The notes beneath the pieces are model-generated. The model had not been told where the DNA came from, searched no databases, and saw only the letters and a program-made list of their open reading frames with translations. Shown here piece after piece: positions 7,577 through 17,259 of a stretch of DNA of 64,000 nt. The DNA lies in the NCBI RefSeq assembly GCF_002197985.1, contig NZ_NBYK01000001.1, forward strand, positions 665,166 through 729,165, read 5' to 3'. The first letter of the stretch is position 1. Every line of letters starts with the position of its first letter. Both the position numbers and the translations under genes were made by a program. Origin of the DNA: Halopseudomonas aestusnigri. Its GTDB lineage: Bacteria; Pseudomonadota; Gammaproteobacteria; Pseudomonadales; Pseudomonadaceae.

Positions 7577-9706
7577 ATGCGCGAGCAGGCACTGCAGCAA
7601 CTCAGGAACGTGTTTGGCTACGGCGAATTCCGTGGTCAGCAAGCGGATATCATTGATCAGGTGGCCTGTGGCGGCGATGCGCTGGTCTTGATGCCGACCG
7701 GTGGTGGCAAGTCACTGTGCTATCAGGTGCCCGGGCTGCTGCGTGAGGGGCTGACAGTGGTGGTTTCGCCGCTGATTGCGTTGATGGACGATCAGGTCGC
7801 GACGCTGAATGAGCTGGGGTTGACGGCGGCGGCGCTCAATTCCACGTTGAGCGAAGACGCCCAGCGCGAGGTGGCCCGGCAGATGCGCGCCGGTGAGCTG
7901 CAGTTTCTCTATCTGGCCCCGGAGCGTCTGCTCAAACCCCGTACTCTGAATTTTCTGCAGTCTTTGCCGATTGCCCTGTTTGCGATTGACGAGGCGCACT
8001 GCGTCTCCCAGTGGGGCCATGATTTTCGCCCCGAGTATCTGCAGCTCGGCCAGTTGGCGGAGCTGTTCCCCGGTGTACCGCGCATGGCGCTGACCGCCAC
8101 GGCGGATGAGCGCACGCGTGAGGAGATGGTCCAGAGGCTGAAGCTGGAGCAGGCTGCCTGTTTTGTCTCCGGCTTTGATCGCCCCAATATTTTTTATCGC
8201 ATCGTGCCCAAGGATAAGCCCCGTCAGCAGTTGCTCGGTTTTCTGCGCGAGCACAAGGGTGATGCCGGTATTGTCTACTGCCTGTCGCGCAAGAAGGTAG
8301 AAGAAACCGCCGCCTGGCTGTGCGAGCAGGGCTGGCCTGCCTTGCCCTATCATGCGGGCTTGCCGCAGGAGTTGCGCTCCACGCATCAGCGCCGCTTCCT
8401 CAACGAAGAGGGGCTGGTAATGGTCGCGACCATCGCCTTCGGTATGGGTATCGACAAGTCCAATGTGCGCTTTGTCGCCCATCTGGATCTGCCCAAGAGT
8501 GTCGAGGCCTACTACCAGGAAACCGGTCGTGCCGGCCGCGATGGTCTGGCTGCCGACGCCTGGATGGCCTACGGCCTGCAGGATGTGCTGATGCTCAATC
8601 AGATCATGGCCGGCTCGGAAGGTGACGAGCGCCATAAGCGCATTGAGCGGCACAAGCTTGACGCCATGCTGGCCCTCTGCGAACTGACTACCTGTCGCCG
8701 GCAGACGCTGCTGGGCTACTTCGGTGAAACCCTGGAGCAACCCTGTGGTAACTGTGACAACTGCCAGGAGCCGGTTTCGACCTGGGACGGCAGCGAGGCG
8801 GCGCGGATGGCGCTGTCAACCATCTATAGAAGCGGCCAGCGTTATGGTGTGGGTCACCTCATCGACATTCTGCTCGGTCGCGATAACGAGAAGGTGCGCA
8901 GCGCCGGTCATCAGCATCTGTCTACCTACGGGATTGGCAAGTCACTGGGCGAAAACGAATGGCGCTCAGTGTTCCGCCAGCTGATCGCCCGCGCGTTGGT
9001 CGAGGTGGATCTCGATGGCTATGGCAGCCTGCGCCTGAGCGAACGCTGCCGTCCGCTGCTGCGTGGCGAGCAGAGCCTGCAGCTGCGCCGCGATGTCAGC
9101 AAGCCGGCAGCCTGGGGTAGCCGGGGCAGCAACAAGCCAGTGATTGCCGAGGCTGATCGCGCCCTCTGGGAGTCGTTGCGCACCCTGCGCAAACAGCTGG
9201 CGGACGCTCACGGTGTGCCGCCCTATGTCATCTTCACCGACAATACGCTGGTCGATATGCTGCGTCAGCGGCCGACTACCCTGCAGGATATGGCGCTGGT
9301 CAGTGGCGTCGGTTCGCACAAACTTGAGCGCTATGGCGCTGATTTTCTTCAGGTTCTGGCCGGTGATGGAGCGGCGGCACAGGCTCAGGAGGCCCGTGAT
9401 GCCCATGAGGCGATTGCCATGGTGCGCGCCGGCATGAGCCCCGAACAGGCAGCCATGCAGCTGGGGCAACCGCTGCGCAAGGTCTACGGTCAGCTGGCGC
9501 AGGCGATTACCACCGGCAACCTGACCCTGGAGCAGGCCATCGATATCGGACCCGCTCAGCTTGAGCGGTTGCAGGATGCCTTTCTCAATTTCGACGGCGA
9601 GGATCTGCCCGGCGTAAAAACCCTGGCGCGCGAGCTGGACGAGCCGGTTGACGAAGGGGTGTTGCACTGCATCCGTGCCGCCCTGGTGCTGGAAATCAGC
9701 GGCTAG
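7577..9706 (+). CDS. recQ: ATP-dependent DNA helicase RecQ
   Basis: A 709-residue 3'-5' helicase for recombination and stalled-fork repair. ATG 7577 is preceded by GAGGAG. Visible landmarks are Walker A (PTGGGKS), the DEAH box ([16 protein letters not shown]), motif VI ([10 protein letters not shown]) and the RQC zinc cysteines ([16 protein letters not shown]). A winged-helix RQC region, an HRDC domain (about residues 520-600) and a C-terminal helix-turn-helix extension (about 615-709) follow. The protein is about 100 residues longer than E. coli RecQ because of this last domain, as is common in Pseudomonas. It ends 12 bases from the convergent plpD. Confidence 0.96.
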   Translation: MREQALQQLRNVFGYGEFRGQQADIIDQVACGGDALVLMPTGGGKSLCYQVPGLLREGLTVVVSPLIALMDDQVATLNELGLTAAALNSTLSEDAQREVARQMRAGELQFLYLAPERLLKPRTLNFLQSLPIALFAIDEAHCVSQWGHDFRPEYLQLGQLAELFPGVPRMALTATADERTREEMVQRLKLEQAACFVSGFDRPNIFYRIVPKDKPRQQLLGFLREHKGDAGIVYCLSRKKVEETAAWLCEQGWPALPYHAGLPQELRSTHQRRFLNEEGLVMVATIAFGMGIDKSNVRFVAHLDLPKSVEAYYQETGRAGRDGLAADAWMAYGLQDVLMLNQIMAGSEGDERHKRIERHKLDAMLALCELTTCRRQTLLGYFGETLEQPCGNCDNCQEPVSTWDGSEAARMALSTIYRSGQRYGVGHLIDILLGRDNEKVRSAGHQHLSTYGIGKSLGENEWRSVFRQLIARALVEVDLDGYGSLRLSERCRPLLRGEQSLQLRRDVSKPAAWGSRGSNKPVIAEADRALWESLRTLRKQLADAHGVPPYVIFTDNTLVDMLRQRPTTLQDMALVSGVGSHKLERYGADFLQVLAGDGAAAQAQEARDAHEAIAMVRAGMSPEQAAMQLGQPLRKVYGQLAQAITTGNLTLEQAIDIGPAQLERLQDAFLNFDGEDLPGVKTLARELDEPVDEGVLHCIRAALVLEISG

Positions 9707-9718
9707 GGGGCTGCCGGT

Positions 9719-11896
9719 TCAGAACGTCTGGCCCAGCTTCATGTACAGGGCTTCGTGGCCCTCTTCGTTGACGCCCAGCCCGAAGAACAGCGGGCCAACC
9801 AGCGTATCCATGCCCATCAGCAGGCTGCCGGCACCGAAGTAACCGGTATCGAAGCCTGCGTCATCGCGGTTGTATACCCGGCCGTATTCCAGGCTGGCGC
9901 CCAGGTAGAATGGCAGGCTGAGCGTGTTGAAGTAGCTGGGTGCCAGGCGCCGATAATAGACCAGCCGGCCGAGCTGGTAGTTCTGACCGGCAAGGCCGTC
10001 CTGGCGGAAACCGGAAAACCAGCCGGGGCCGCCGAGACTGAAGCTGCTTTGCGCCACATCCACGTCACTGTCGGTACGACCGATAAAACCGCCCAGTTGC
10101 AGGCTGTTGGGGCCGAAGCCGAAGGCTTTGTTGACCCTGAACTCGATCTGCTGGTAACGCGCGTCGGCCCCCAGATCCGGCTCGGACTGGCGCCAGCTCA
10201 GGCGGGCCTCTTCCCCCGAATGCGGGAAGTTCACATCGTCTAGCGTGTCGCGGTCGATCTCCAGCGAATAGAAGGCTTCGTTGAAGTCGATGGAGGGCAG
10301 GTCGGGGTCTCCGATGCGTACTCGCGAGTTTCCGCGGTAGCGCGACAGGCCGAAGCGCACTTCACCGCTGTTGGCGATCTGGCGGCCCAGATTCAGGCCG
10401 GCACCATAGCGTTTCTGGCGGTAGCCAACGATCGGATCGTCGTCGTCAATAACGTCGATGTTGCGCGCTTCGGCATCGATAAAGGGCGCAACAAAATAGC
10501 GTGAGCCATAGTCAAGCGGCTGGTAGAACTCGGTATAAAGCTCCTGTTCCGACCCGACCTGCAGCCGGGTCAGCCATTCCGCGCCGAGCGGGTTGAGACC
10601 GTTGACGCGAAAGCTGGCGCCAACGTTGTACTGACTGTCGCCCTCAAAGTCGTCTACCAGATTCAGGCCCAGACGCAGATAATCGGTGCCGGTGCGGCGG
10701 CCGGCCGTATGTACCAGCAGGGTGTTTCGGCCCTGGTCGTGGACGATTTCGTAGGTGACTCGGCTGAAATAGTCGGTGCCGTAGATGGTGCCCATGTCGG
10801 TTTGCAGGCGGGCCAGATTCAGAGGCTCGCCGATTGGCTGGCGGATCATGCCGAGCACAACCTCGTCGGCCACCTTGCCGCTGTTGTCCACTTCGATGGC
10901 ATGAATGATGGCCTGGCGCTGAGGCCTGCTGCTGGCCAGGTTGCCGCCGCTGTCGGCACCGTCCGGGGCGACGAAGGCCAGCACGCCATTGGCCTCGGCG
11001 AGGCTGCGGGCGCCGGCATCAATGGCCTGCTGTGCGTCGGCGAAGCTGCTGAACCCCATGTTGCCAAGCGCCGGTTGCAGCAGCAGGTCACGATCGGTCA
11101 GGGTGGCAAGCTGCTTCTCGGTGTTGGTGCGGGTCAGCAGGGTCGTTGTCTGATCCATGATGTCGAGCACCGAGGTCAGCTCGCTGGCAGACTTCAGCGG
11201 AGTACCGATGTCGACCACGATGACCCGATCCACGCCCATGGCTCGGGCGACGTCGATGGGCACGTTTTTGCTCAGTACTCCGTCCACCAGCAGGCGGCCA
11301 TCAACTTCGACCGGGGCGAAGAATCCGGGCAGTGCCAGGCTGGCTCGGATGGCCAGCGGCAGGTGCCCGTGGTCGAATACCACGGCTTCACCTGTGGCAA
11401 TGTCGGTCGCCACGGCACGGAACGGGATAGGCAACCTGTCGAAGTTGTCGATTTCATTGGTGTGGACCAGCAGGCTTTCCAGCACCACTCCCATGTTCTG
11501 GCCCTGCAGCAGGCCAAGCGGCAGGCTGAGAACGCCGTTGTTGAAGGTGAGCCGTTGCTTGACCAGGAAGTCACGGTCGTCCTGTTTGCGACGGTAGGGT
11601 ATGTCTTCGCGCTGGGGGGAGTCACTCAGCGCATCCTGCCAGTCCAGTTCGAGTGCGAGCTTCTCCAGTTCTTCGGCACTGTAGCCTGAGGCATAAAGGC
11701 CGCCGATGACCGCGCCCATGCTGGTGCCGGCAATGGCGTGGATCGGGATGTTGAGTTCTTCCAGCTGCTTCAGTACGCCGATATGGGCCAGGCCACGGGC
11801 ACCGCCGCCGGACAGCACCAGACCGGTACGCAAGGGTTCGGCCGCGGTCCAGCCCGAAAGGATCAGCAACAGTAACGGCAGCAGGCGTTTGAACAT
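9719..11896 (-). CDS. plpD: PlpD-like patatin phospholipase, type Vd autotransporter
   Basis: A 725-residue protein with a Sec signal peptide, then a patatin domain (about 24-310), a POTRA-like domain (about 330-420) and a 16-strand BamA-type barrel (about 420-725) ending in the C-terminal Phe (KLGQTF) recognised by the Bam machinery. The patatin active site is intact: oxyanion loop SGGGARG, nucleophile Ser59 in GTSMG, and Asp205 in VDGVLS. PlpD of P. aeruginosa is the prototype; its passenger is a secreted phospholipase A1. ATG 11896 is chosen because it begins the signal peptide. It is divergent from the LpxH-like gene and convergent with recQ. Confidence 0.92.
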   Translation of the reverse strand: MFKRLLPLLLLILSGWTAAEPLRTGLVLSGGGARGLAHIGVLKQLEELNIPIHAIAGTSMGAVIGGLYASGYSAEELEKLALELDWQDALSDSPQREDIPYRRKQDDRDFLVKQRLTFNNGVLSLPLGLLQGQNMGVVLESLLVHTNEIDNFDRLPIPFRAVATDIATGEAVVFDHGHLPLAIRASLALPGFFAPVEVDGRLLVDGVLSKNVPIDVARAMGVDRVIVVDIGTPLKSASELTSVLDIMDQTTTLLTRTNTEKQLATLTDRDLLLQPALGNMGFSSFADAQQAIDAGARSLAEANGVLAFVAPDGADSGGNLASSRPQRQAIIHAIEVDNSGKVADEVVLGMIRQPIGEPLNLARLQTDMGTIYGTDYFSRVTYEIVHDQGRNTLLVHTAGRRTGTDYLRLGLNLVDDFEGDSQYNVGASFRVNGLNPLGAEWLTRLQVGSEQELYTEFYQPLDYGSRYFVAPFIDAEARNIDVIDDDDPIVGYRQKRYGAGLNLGRQIANSGEVRFGLSRYRGNSRVRIGDPDLPSIDFNEAFYSLEIDRDTLDDVNFPHSGEEARLSWRQSEPDLGADARYQQIEFRVNKAFGFGPNSLQLGGFIGRTDSDVDVAQSSFSLGGPGWFSGFRQDGLAGQNYQLGRLVYYRRLAPSYFNTLSLPFYLGASLEYGRVYNRDDAGFDTGYFGAGSLLMGMDTLVGPLFFGLGVNEEGHEALYMKLGQTF

Positions 11897-12056
11897 GGTG
11901 TGGGTCCGGATAAGGCAACGGCTGGAGGTCGCCATTGTATACGAAGCGGCGAAGTCCTGCGGTGCTGTGGTGTTGTCATATTGCGGTCATCCGGATGACA
12001 CAGTCCGGTCACTGCCGGACGGTAGCGTGAAGACAACTTCCCGAGGAGGCAGGCGC

Positions 12057-12875
12057 ATGAATACAGCGGTGTTGTTGCCAGAGGCGCAAAAACAGCGGGT
12101 CAGGACGCTGTGGATATCGGATCTTCATTTGGGCACGCGCGGATGCCAGGCCGACAAGTTGGCGACCTTCCTCAAGTCTGTCGAGTGCGATCAGCTGTAT
12201 CTGGTGGGCGATATCATCGACGGTTGGCGGCTGCGCAAGGGTATCTACTGGCCCCAGGCGCATACCAACGTATTGCGGCGTATCCTCACCATGAGCAAGC
12301 GCGGCACCCGGGTAACCTATGTCACCGGCAATCACGACGAGTTTCTGCGGCGCTACTCCACTCTGGTGCTGGGCAATATCGAACTGGTTGACGAGGTGGT
12401 ACATCAGTGCGATGACGGACGCCGGCTGCTGGTAATCCACGGCGACCAGTTCGATGTCATTACCCGCTGCCACCGCTGGCTGGCCTTTCTCGGCGATCAC
12501 GCCTATGAGTTCAGTCTGGTTCTGAACCGCTGGCTCAATCACTGGCGTTCGCGCTTCGGCCTGGGCTACTGGTCATTGTCAGGCTATCTCAAGCATCGGG
12601 TGAAGAAAGCGGTTAACTTCATCAGCGAGTTTGAGGAGGCGCTGGCGCACGAGTGCAATAAGCGCGGTCTGGATGGCGTGGTGTGCGGGCATATCCACCA
12701 TGCCGAGATCAGCAGGGTCAGCGGTATCGATTATCTCAACTGCGGTGACTGGGTTGAGTCTTGTACGGCGCTGATCGAACACCAGGATGGCCATATTGAG
12801 CTCTATCGCTGGCATGATGCTCAAGCGCAAATGCTGCAGCCGGTGAACGAAGCGCTTGAGGGACGGGCGGCCTGA
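12057..12875 (+). CDS. LpxH-like UDP-2,3-diacylglucosamine diphosphatase family metallophosphoesterase
   Basis: A 272-residue calcineurin-like phosphoesterase. ATG 12057 follows GAGGAGG closely; a longer in-frame reading has no such site. All metal-binding motifs are present: SDLHLG, GDIIDGW, GNHDE, VIHGDQFD and CGHIHH. The family comprises LpxH, which makes lipid X in lipid A synthesis, and longer relatives found in addition to LpxH in Pseudomonas. At 272 residues it fits the longer relatives better than canonical LpxH (about 240). The substrate is therefore not certain. It is convergent with the cyclase gene, the stops being only a few bases apart. Confidence 0.85.
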   Translation: MNTAVLLPEAQKQRVRTLWISDLHLGTRGCQADKLATFLKSVECDQLYLVGDIIDGWRLRKGIYWPQAHTNVLRRILTMSKRGTRVTYVTGNHDEFLRRYSTLVLGNIELVDEVVHQCDDGRRLLVIHGDQFDVITRCHRWLAFLGDHAYEFSLVLNRWLNHWRSRFGLGYWSLSGYLKHRVKKAVNFISEFEEALAHECNKRGLDGVVCGHIHHAEISRVSGIDYLNCGDWVESCTALIEHQDGHIELYRWHDAQAQMLQPVNEALEGRAA

Positions 12876-12881
12876 TGCCGT

Positions 12882-14261
12882 CTAGACAATGACCTTGTCG
12901 CGCAACTTGCGGGCGGCCTGCTCCAGTGCCTTGATGATCTGTTCCTTGTCATAGTTGCGAACGTGAGTGGTGTCCAGATACATCGAGAAACCGGTCAGTT
13001 CGTGCTCCACATAGGTCGGCGCGGCGCCCAGTTCGCGACGCAGTCCGACCACTTCGTAAATCTGCACCGGTCGTGAGAAGCCTTTCACGCTGATCTGGCC
13101 CTTGTCGCGGCACATGATCAGTTCCTTCACCAGGGAGTAGGTCTCGTGCGAGATGAGAATCTCGCCGGCGTCGGCTGCGCCCTCCAGGCGGCTGGCCAGA
13201 TTCACCTCGCGGCCGATGATGGTGTAATCCATGCGGGTCGCGGTGCCGAAGTTGCCGACGGTGCAGTAACCGGTGCTCAGCCCCATGCGGATTTCCAGCG
13301 GCTTGGTGATGCCGCGGCTGCGCCACTGCTGGCGCAGCACCTTCATATGCTTGCGCATGGCAATGGCCATGGAGACCGCAGCCTCTGCGTCCTGCTTGGC
13401 GCCACGTGTTGACGGGTCGCCAAAGAAGACCATGACGCAATCACCGACGAACTTGTCGATGGTGCCACCGTATTGCAGGGCGATACGCGACATCTCGTCC
13501 AGGTAGTTGTTCAGCAGGTCGGTCAGGGCTTCGGCTTCCAGTTCCTCGGCCAGTTCGGTGAAGCCGCGAATGTCCGAAAAAAATACGGTCAGCTTCTTGC
13601 GTCGTGTTTCCAGTCGAGCGCTGCGTTTACCCGAAAAAATGGATTCCCAGACCTGCGGCGACAGGTATTTGGATAGGTTGGCGGCCAGCCGTGACGTCTT
13701 CTCCTGCTCGCGTTGCAGCTGCTGCTGGGCCTGTTCCAGGTGGCGGCCCTGGCGATGCACGAATGCCGCGACGATCAACAGGAAGAAGCCTCCGCTGATA
13801 AGGCTGACCAGGGTCACCAGATTCGAACTCGCGAAGACCAACTGTGGCTGAAAGGCTGCCGCGCCCAGCAGGGCGCCGGCGATAGTCAGCAGACTGCCGG
13901 CGATCAGGTAGGTTGAACCCCCGGCAATCAGGCAGGAGAAGCCCACCAGCAGAAAGAACACCAGGCTGGGTACCACGGTGAATCCGAGCACCGCCATGAA
14001 CCCGCCGGTATGAACGGCATCGAGGGCAAGCAGGGTAAGGCGCTTGGTGGTTGAGTGTTGGGGCGGGACCTTACGGCTGATCAGGTGAGCCAGTTGCGGA
14101 TAGGCAAGCGCATAGAGAATGCTGATCAGATAAGCCAGCTGATGGCCGCGTTCGACCAGCACGGCGCTGAAGGTCAAAGCGACGCACAGGTAGGCAATCG
14201 TGCGCGAGTAATAACCTTCAAGGGGTGGTTTGGCGAGCGGTTTGTGGGTGTCGGTGATCAT
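12882..14261 (-). CDS. cyaB: CyaB-like class III adenylate cyclase with MASE2 sensor
   Basis: A 459-residue membrane cyclase. The first half has about six hydrophobic helices matching a MASE2 integral-membrane sensor (from about residue 20, YYSRTIAYLCVALTF) and a short coiled linker. The class III catalytic domain follows (about 240-420), with metal aspartates in FSDIRGFTE and KFVGDCVMVFF and the substrate-binding strand DYTIIGREVNLASRLE. P. aeruginosa CyaB has the same layout and is the main source of cAMP for Vfr. ATP rather than GTP preference is inferred from that resemblance. ATG 14261 begins the cytosolic lead-in; it lacks a strong ribosome-binding site and an upstream ATG at 14318 is an alternative. 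Confidence 0.88.
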   Translation of the reverse strand: MITDTHKPLAKPPLEGYYSRTIAYLCVALTFSAVLVERGHQLAYLISILYALAYPQLAHLISRKVPPQHSTTKRLTLLALDAVHTGGFMAVLGFTVVPSLVFFLLVGFSCLIAGGSTYLIAGSLLTIAGALLGAAAFQPQLVFASSNLVTLVSLISGGFFLLIVAAFVHRQGRHLEQAQQQLQREQEKTSRLAANLSKYLSPQVWESIFSGKRSARLETRRKKLTVFFSDIRGFTELAEELEAEALTDLLNNYLDEMSRIALQYGGTIDKFVGDCVMVFFGDPSTRGAKQDAEAAVSMAIAMRKHMKVLRQQWRSRGITKPLEIRMGLSTGYCTVGNFGTATRMDYTIIGREVNLASRLEGAADAGEILISHETYSLVKELIMCRDKGQISVKGFSRPVQIYEVVGLRRELGAAPTYVEHELTGFSMYLDTTHVRNYDKEQIIKALEQAARKLRDKVIV

Positions 14262-14449
14262 GTTCAGTCGAATCCGTGGCCGGGCAAGAGCACCGAGCGG
14301 GTGTCTGTGACTGGGCATGATAGGCCGTAATCCGCACGGCGGACAATGCCGCGCGGACAGGCTGCGAGTTGCTGGCGAGGTGCGGATCAATGCCGCGCGT
14401 AACCGGGCGTAGCGCAATACCCGGTACGTGCGCCGCCCCCGCTGCTTGC

Positions 14450-15019
14450 CTAGACCTTGTAGATACTGTTGCGCGGTTTGGCGAATACGCGGCGCAGCAT
14501 GGGTTCGAAGAATTCCAGCGGCTCGCTTTCATAATCCGGATCGAAAGCCGGTGCATCGTACTTGGCGCAGAACTCGGCGGTGTACTGATACTGCGGATGA
14601 TCCTTGAACTGGTCGCGCAGATGCCGATCCATACCGAGGTGGTGGAAGAAATAGTACCCCTGGAAGACGCCGTGCTTTTCAACCATCCAGAGGTTCTCCG
14701 GGCTCACAAACGGCTTGAGGATGGCGGCGGCAATGTCCGGGTGGTTGTAGCTGCCCAGGGTGTCACCAATATCGTGCAGCAGCGCGCAGATGACATATTC
14801 CTCATCCCGGCCGTCACGGTGGGCGCGCGTCGCGGTCTGGATCGAATGTTCCAGGCGATCGATCGGAAATCCGCCGTAGTCACCGTCCAGCAGGCGCAGG
14901 TGTGCAAGGATGCGGTCGGGCAGATTCTTGGCGAACGGACGGAAGTGCTCGGAGATGATGCTCCAGTCTTCGGCGGTTCCTTCCTGCATGGCACGGAACG
15001 TGGCGTGTTGCTCACCCAT
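14450..15019 (-). CDS. HD-domain protein, possibly PhnZ/TmpB-like
   Basis: A 189-residue soluble protein. The core contains LEHSIQTATRAHRDG, ALLHDIGD and a later EKHGVFQGYYFFHHLG block, giving the H...HD...H...H/D pattern of HD metal sites. The 'EH..Q.A.....G......ALLHDIG' arrangement is closer to the di-iron oxygenase branch (PhnZ, TmpB) than to nucleotide phosphohydrolases, but no phosphonate genes lie nearby. The function stays open. It stands alone on the minus strand with gaps of 103 bases upstream and 188 bases downstream. Confidence 0.7.
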   Translation of the reverse strand: MGEQHATFRAMQEGTAEDWSIISEHFRPFAKNLPDRILAHLRLLDGDYGGFPIDRLEHSIQTATRAHRDGRDEEYVICALLHDIGDTLGSYNHPDIAAAILKPFVSPENLWMVEKHGVFQGYYFFHHLGMDRHLRDQFKDHPQYQYTAEFCAKYDAPAFDPDYESEPLEFFEPMLRRVFAKPRNSIYKV

Positions 15020-15122
15020 GATGGATCTCCTCTTGTTATCTGTTTTGGGTCAGGCTGCAGGCATCATAGAGGCGATAGCTGGAGGTGACTGTCGCTGTGC
15101 TGACATTCAGGCGATTCACCGC

Positions 15123-15449
15123 TCAGAAGCGGATTCGGCCGGTCAGCGCATCGCGCAGCATGACCCAGTCTCCCAGAAAGCTGTAAAAGGGATGGGTAAA
15201 GGTCGCCGGCTTGTTGTGTTCAAAAAAGAAGTGGCCAACCCAGGCAAAACCGTAGCCGGCGATCGGCAGGGCCAGCAGCCACCAGAGATTGCCGCTGAGC
15301 AGGCTGTAAAGCAGCAGGATGATCACCAGACTGCTGCCGGCGTAGTGCAGGCGGCGACAGGTGTCGTTCTGGTGCTCGCTCAGGTAGTAGGGGTAAAACT
15401 CGGCAAAGGTGCGAAAGCGAGTCGGTTCGGGTGTGCTGGATGCTGGCAT
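15123..15449 (-). CDS. Mpo1-like (DUF962) membrane protein
   Basis: A 108-residue protein with a soluble N-terminus (RTFAEFYPYYLSEHQN) and two hydrophobic helices (about 40-75). The conserved histidines sit in SEHQN, RLHYAG, GHFFFEHNKP and THPFYS. These His blocks match the Mpo1/YGL010w family; the yeast member is an iron-dependent dioxygenase in fatty-acid alpha-oxidation. The bacterial function is untested. It is divergent from the AraC gene. Confidence 0.85.
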   Translation of the reverse strand: MPASSTPEPTRFRTFAEFYPYYLSEHQNDTCRRLHYAGSSLVIILLLYSLLSGNLWWLLALPIAGYGFAWVGHFFFEHNKPATFTHPFYSFLGDWVMLRDALTGRIRF

Positions 15450-15654
15450 GATAGCGGTCCTGTAGGTGGCAGAAACGGTTGGACTCGGCCGCTGAGGCGC
15501 GTGACATCAGCTTAGACAATGCAGTAACAGACGGGTATGGCTATCGCGGCCAAGTCGAGCTGTGCAGGTTTTTTATTCGCCCGCACTTTAGTCTATGATC
15601 GTCCGCCGGATACCAAAAACGAACGTCTGAATCCGCTCACAGCGGCGAGAAATC

Positions 15655-16686
15655 ATGGATCGCGCAATACGGACCACATCAGCAGGTTGGGTTTCTGCCA
15701 TCGGCCACGCTCTGGCCGTCGACGGGCTGGACATTGCTGCAATATTCCGCGAGCTGGGGCTGGATGCCGAGGTGCTGACCGACCCGGATGCGCGGATCAG
15801 CCAGGACAGCATGACCCGGGTCTGGCAGCTGGCGGTCGAGCGCAGTGGCAATCCGGCTATCGGCCTGAATATGGCAAGGGTGGTGCGGCCAGGTCATTTC
15901 AGTGTGGTCGGTTACTCGCTGATGTCCAGTCGCACGCTGCGAGAAGGCTTTGGCCGGGTGGTGCGCTATCAGCGGCTGATCGGCGAGTCGGCCGATATGG
16001 TAATGCAGATCGAACCTGATACCTGCCGGCTGCAATTTGCCATCCACGGCGATCGGTTGCCCGCAGCGCGGCAGAGCGTGGAAGCAGCCATGGCCTACGC
16101 GTTGGCGTTCTGCCGCTGGATGACCGCGGAACCCATTGTGCCGCTCAAAGCCACCTTCGCCCGACCCGAGCCGCAGGACACCACGCCCTATCGCGCACTT
16201 TTCGATTGCCCGCTGGAGTTCGATACGCCGAGCTATTCGCTGCTTATGTCCCGTCAGTTGATGGAAGCACCTCTGGCCACCGCCAATGACAGCCTGGCCA
16301 AGTTGCACGATCGCTTCGCTGGCGATTTTCTGGCCCGCTTTGAATCCGACCCTGTCACTCACCAGACCCGTCAGGTACTCTGCCGCCTGTTGCCCCAGGG
16401 CGAGCCCAAGCGGCAGACGGTTGCCAGTGCCATGAACATGAGCACGCGGACCCTGCAGCGTCGCCTGCAGGAAGAGGGTGTCAGCTTCCAGCAACTGCTT
16501 GAGCGTACCCGCCGGGAACTGGCGCTGCAGTATCTGGGTCAACCCCAACTCACACTGTTCGAGATCGCCTGCATGCTGGGCTTTGCCGATCCGAGCAATT
16601 TCTTTCGTGCCTTCAAGCGTTGGTTCGGCCTGCCGCCGGGCCAGTATCGTGAACAGGTACTGCAGGACCAGTCCGAGGAGGAATGA
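15655..16686 (+). CDS. AraC-family transcriptional regulator
   Basis: A 343-residue regulator. The N-terminal region (about 20-200) resembles the Arabinose_bd-type ligand domain found in OruR/ArgR-like Pseudomonas AraC proteins. The C-terminal region (about 235-340) has the paired helix-turn-helix motifs, with STRTLQRRLQEEG as the first recognition helix and the signature FEIACMLGFADPSNFFRAFKRWFG. Its stop overlaps the start of the nitroreductase gene (ATGA), so the two are co-translated and it may control that gene. The ligand is unknown. Confidence 0.88.
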   Translation: MDRAIRTTSAGWVSAIGHALAVDGLDIAAIFRELGLDAEVLTDPDARISQDSMTRVWQLAVERSGNPAIGLNMARVVRPGHFSVVGYSLMSSRTLREGFGRVVRYQRLIGESADMVMQIEPDTCRLQFAIHGDRLPAARQSVEAAMAYALAFCRWMTAEPIVPLKATFARPEPQDTTPYRALFDCPLEFDTPSYSLLMSRQLMEAPLATANDSLAKLHDRFAGDFLARFESDPVTHQTRQVLCRLLPQGEPKRQTVASAMNMSTRTLQRRLQEEGVSFQQLLERTRRELALQYLGQPQLTLFEIACMLGFADPSNFFRAFKRWFGLPPGQYREQVLQDQSEEE

Positions 16687-17258
16687 TACCCGTGGATGCC
16701 TTGACCCTGCTGCATGAGCGGGTTTCCGTGCCGCGCCTGGTTGGCCCGGCCCCGACTGTCGAGCAGCAACAGGCGATGTTTCTGGCTGCCCTGCGGGCGC
16801 CTGATCATGCCTATCTTCGTCCCTGGCGTTTTCTGGTCATCGAAGGTAGCGGTCTTGACGCTCTGGGTGAGCTGTTTGGCCGGGCCGCGCTGGCCGATAC
16901 GCCGGACCTGTCGGCGGATACGCTGGCGCGCTATCAGGGGTTGCCGTTGCGGGCGCCGCTGATGATCGTGGCCATCAGCCGCCATCAGGAACACGCCAAG
17001 GTGCCGGTGATCGAGCAGGATCTGGCCTGCGGTGTTGCCGTCGGCAACATGCTGCTGGCAGCACATGCGATGGGGCTTGGGGCTGTTTGGCGTACCGGAG
17101 CGCTGGCCTATCACCCGGTGGTGCGTCGCGGGCTGGCGCTAGAGGAAAACGAGCACATTCTGGCCTTTCTCTACGTCGGCCATCCTGCCGGAGAACGCAA
17201 GGCGGTGCCGGCCCTGGACGTTGATCGGTTCTTCACTCGCTGGCCGGCACAAGATTGA
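16683..17258 (+). CDS. YdjA-like nitroreductase-family flavoprotein
   Basis: A 191-residue NAD(P)H-dependent FMN oxidoreductase. The N-terminal RRSV-type motif is replaced by HERVSVPRL, followed by ALRAPDHAYLRPWRF, which matches the 'A..APDH..L.PWRF' block of YdjA. Later come NMLLAAHAMGLGAVWRTG and FLYVGHPAG, both typical of the FMN-binding core. ATG 16683 overlaps the AraC stop and has GAGGAGGA upstream. The natural substrate is unknown. It is convergent with the kinase gene, leaving one base between the stops. Confidence 0.88.
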   Translation: MIPVDALTLLHERVSVPRLVGPAPTVEQQQAMFLAALRAPDHAYLRPWRFLVIEGSGLDALGELFGRAALADTPDLSADTLARYQGLPLRAPLMIVAISRHQEHAKVPVIEQDLACGVAVGNMLLAAHAMGLGAVWRTGALAYHPVVRRGLALEENEHILAFLYVGHPAGERKAVPALDVDRFFTRWPAQD

Positions 17259-17259
17259 C

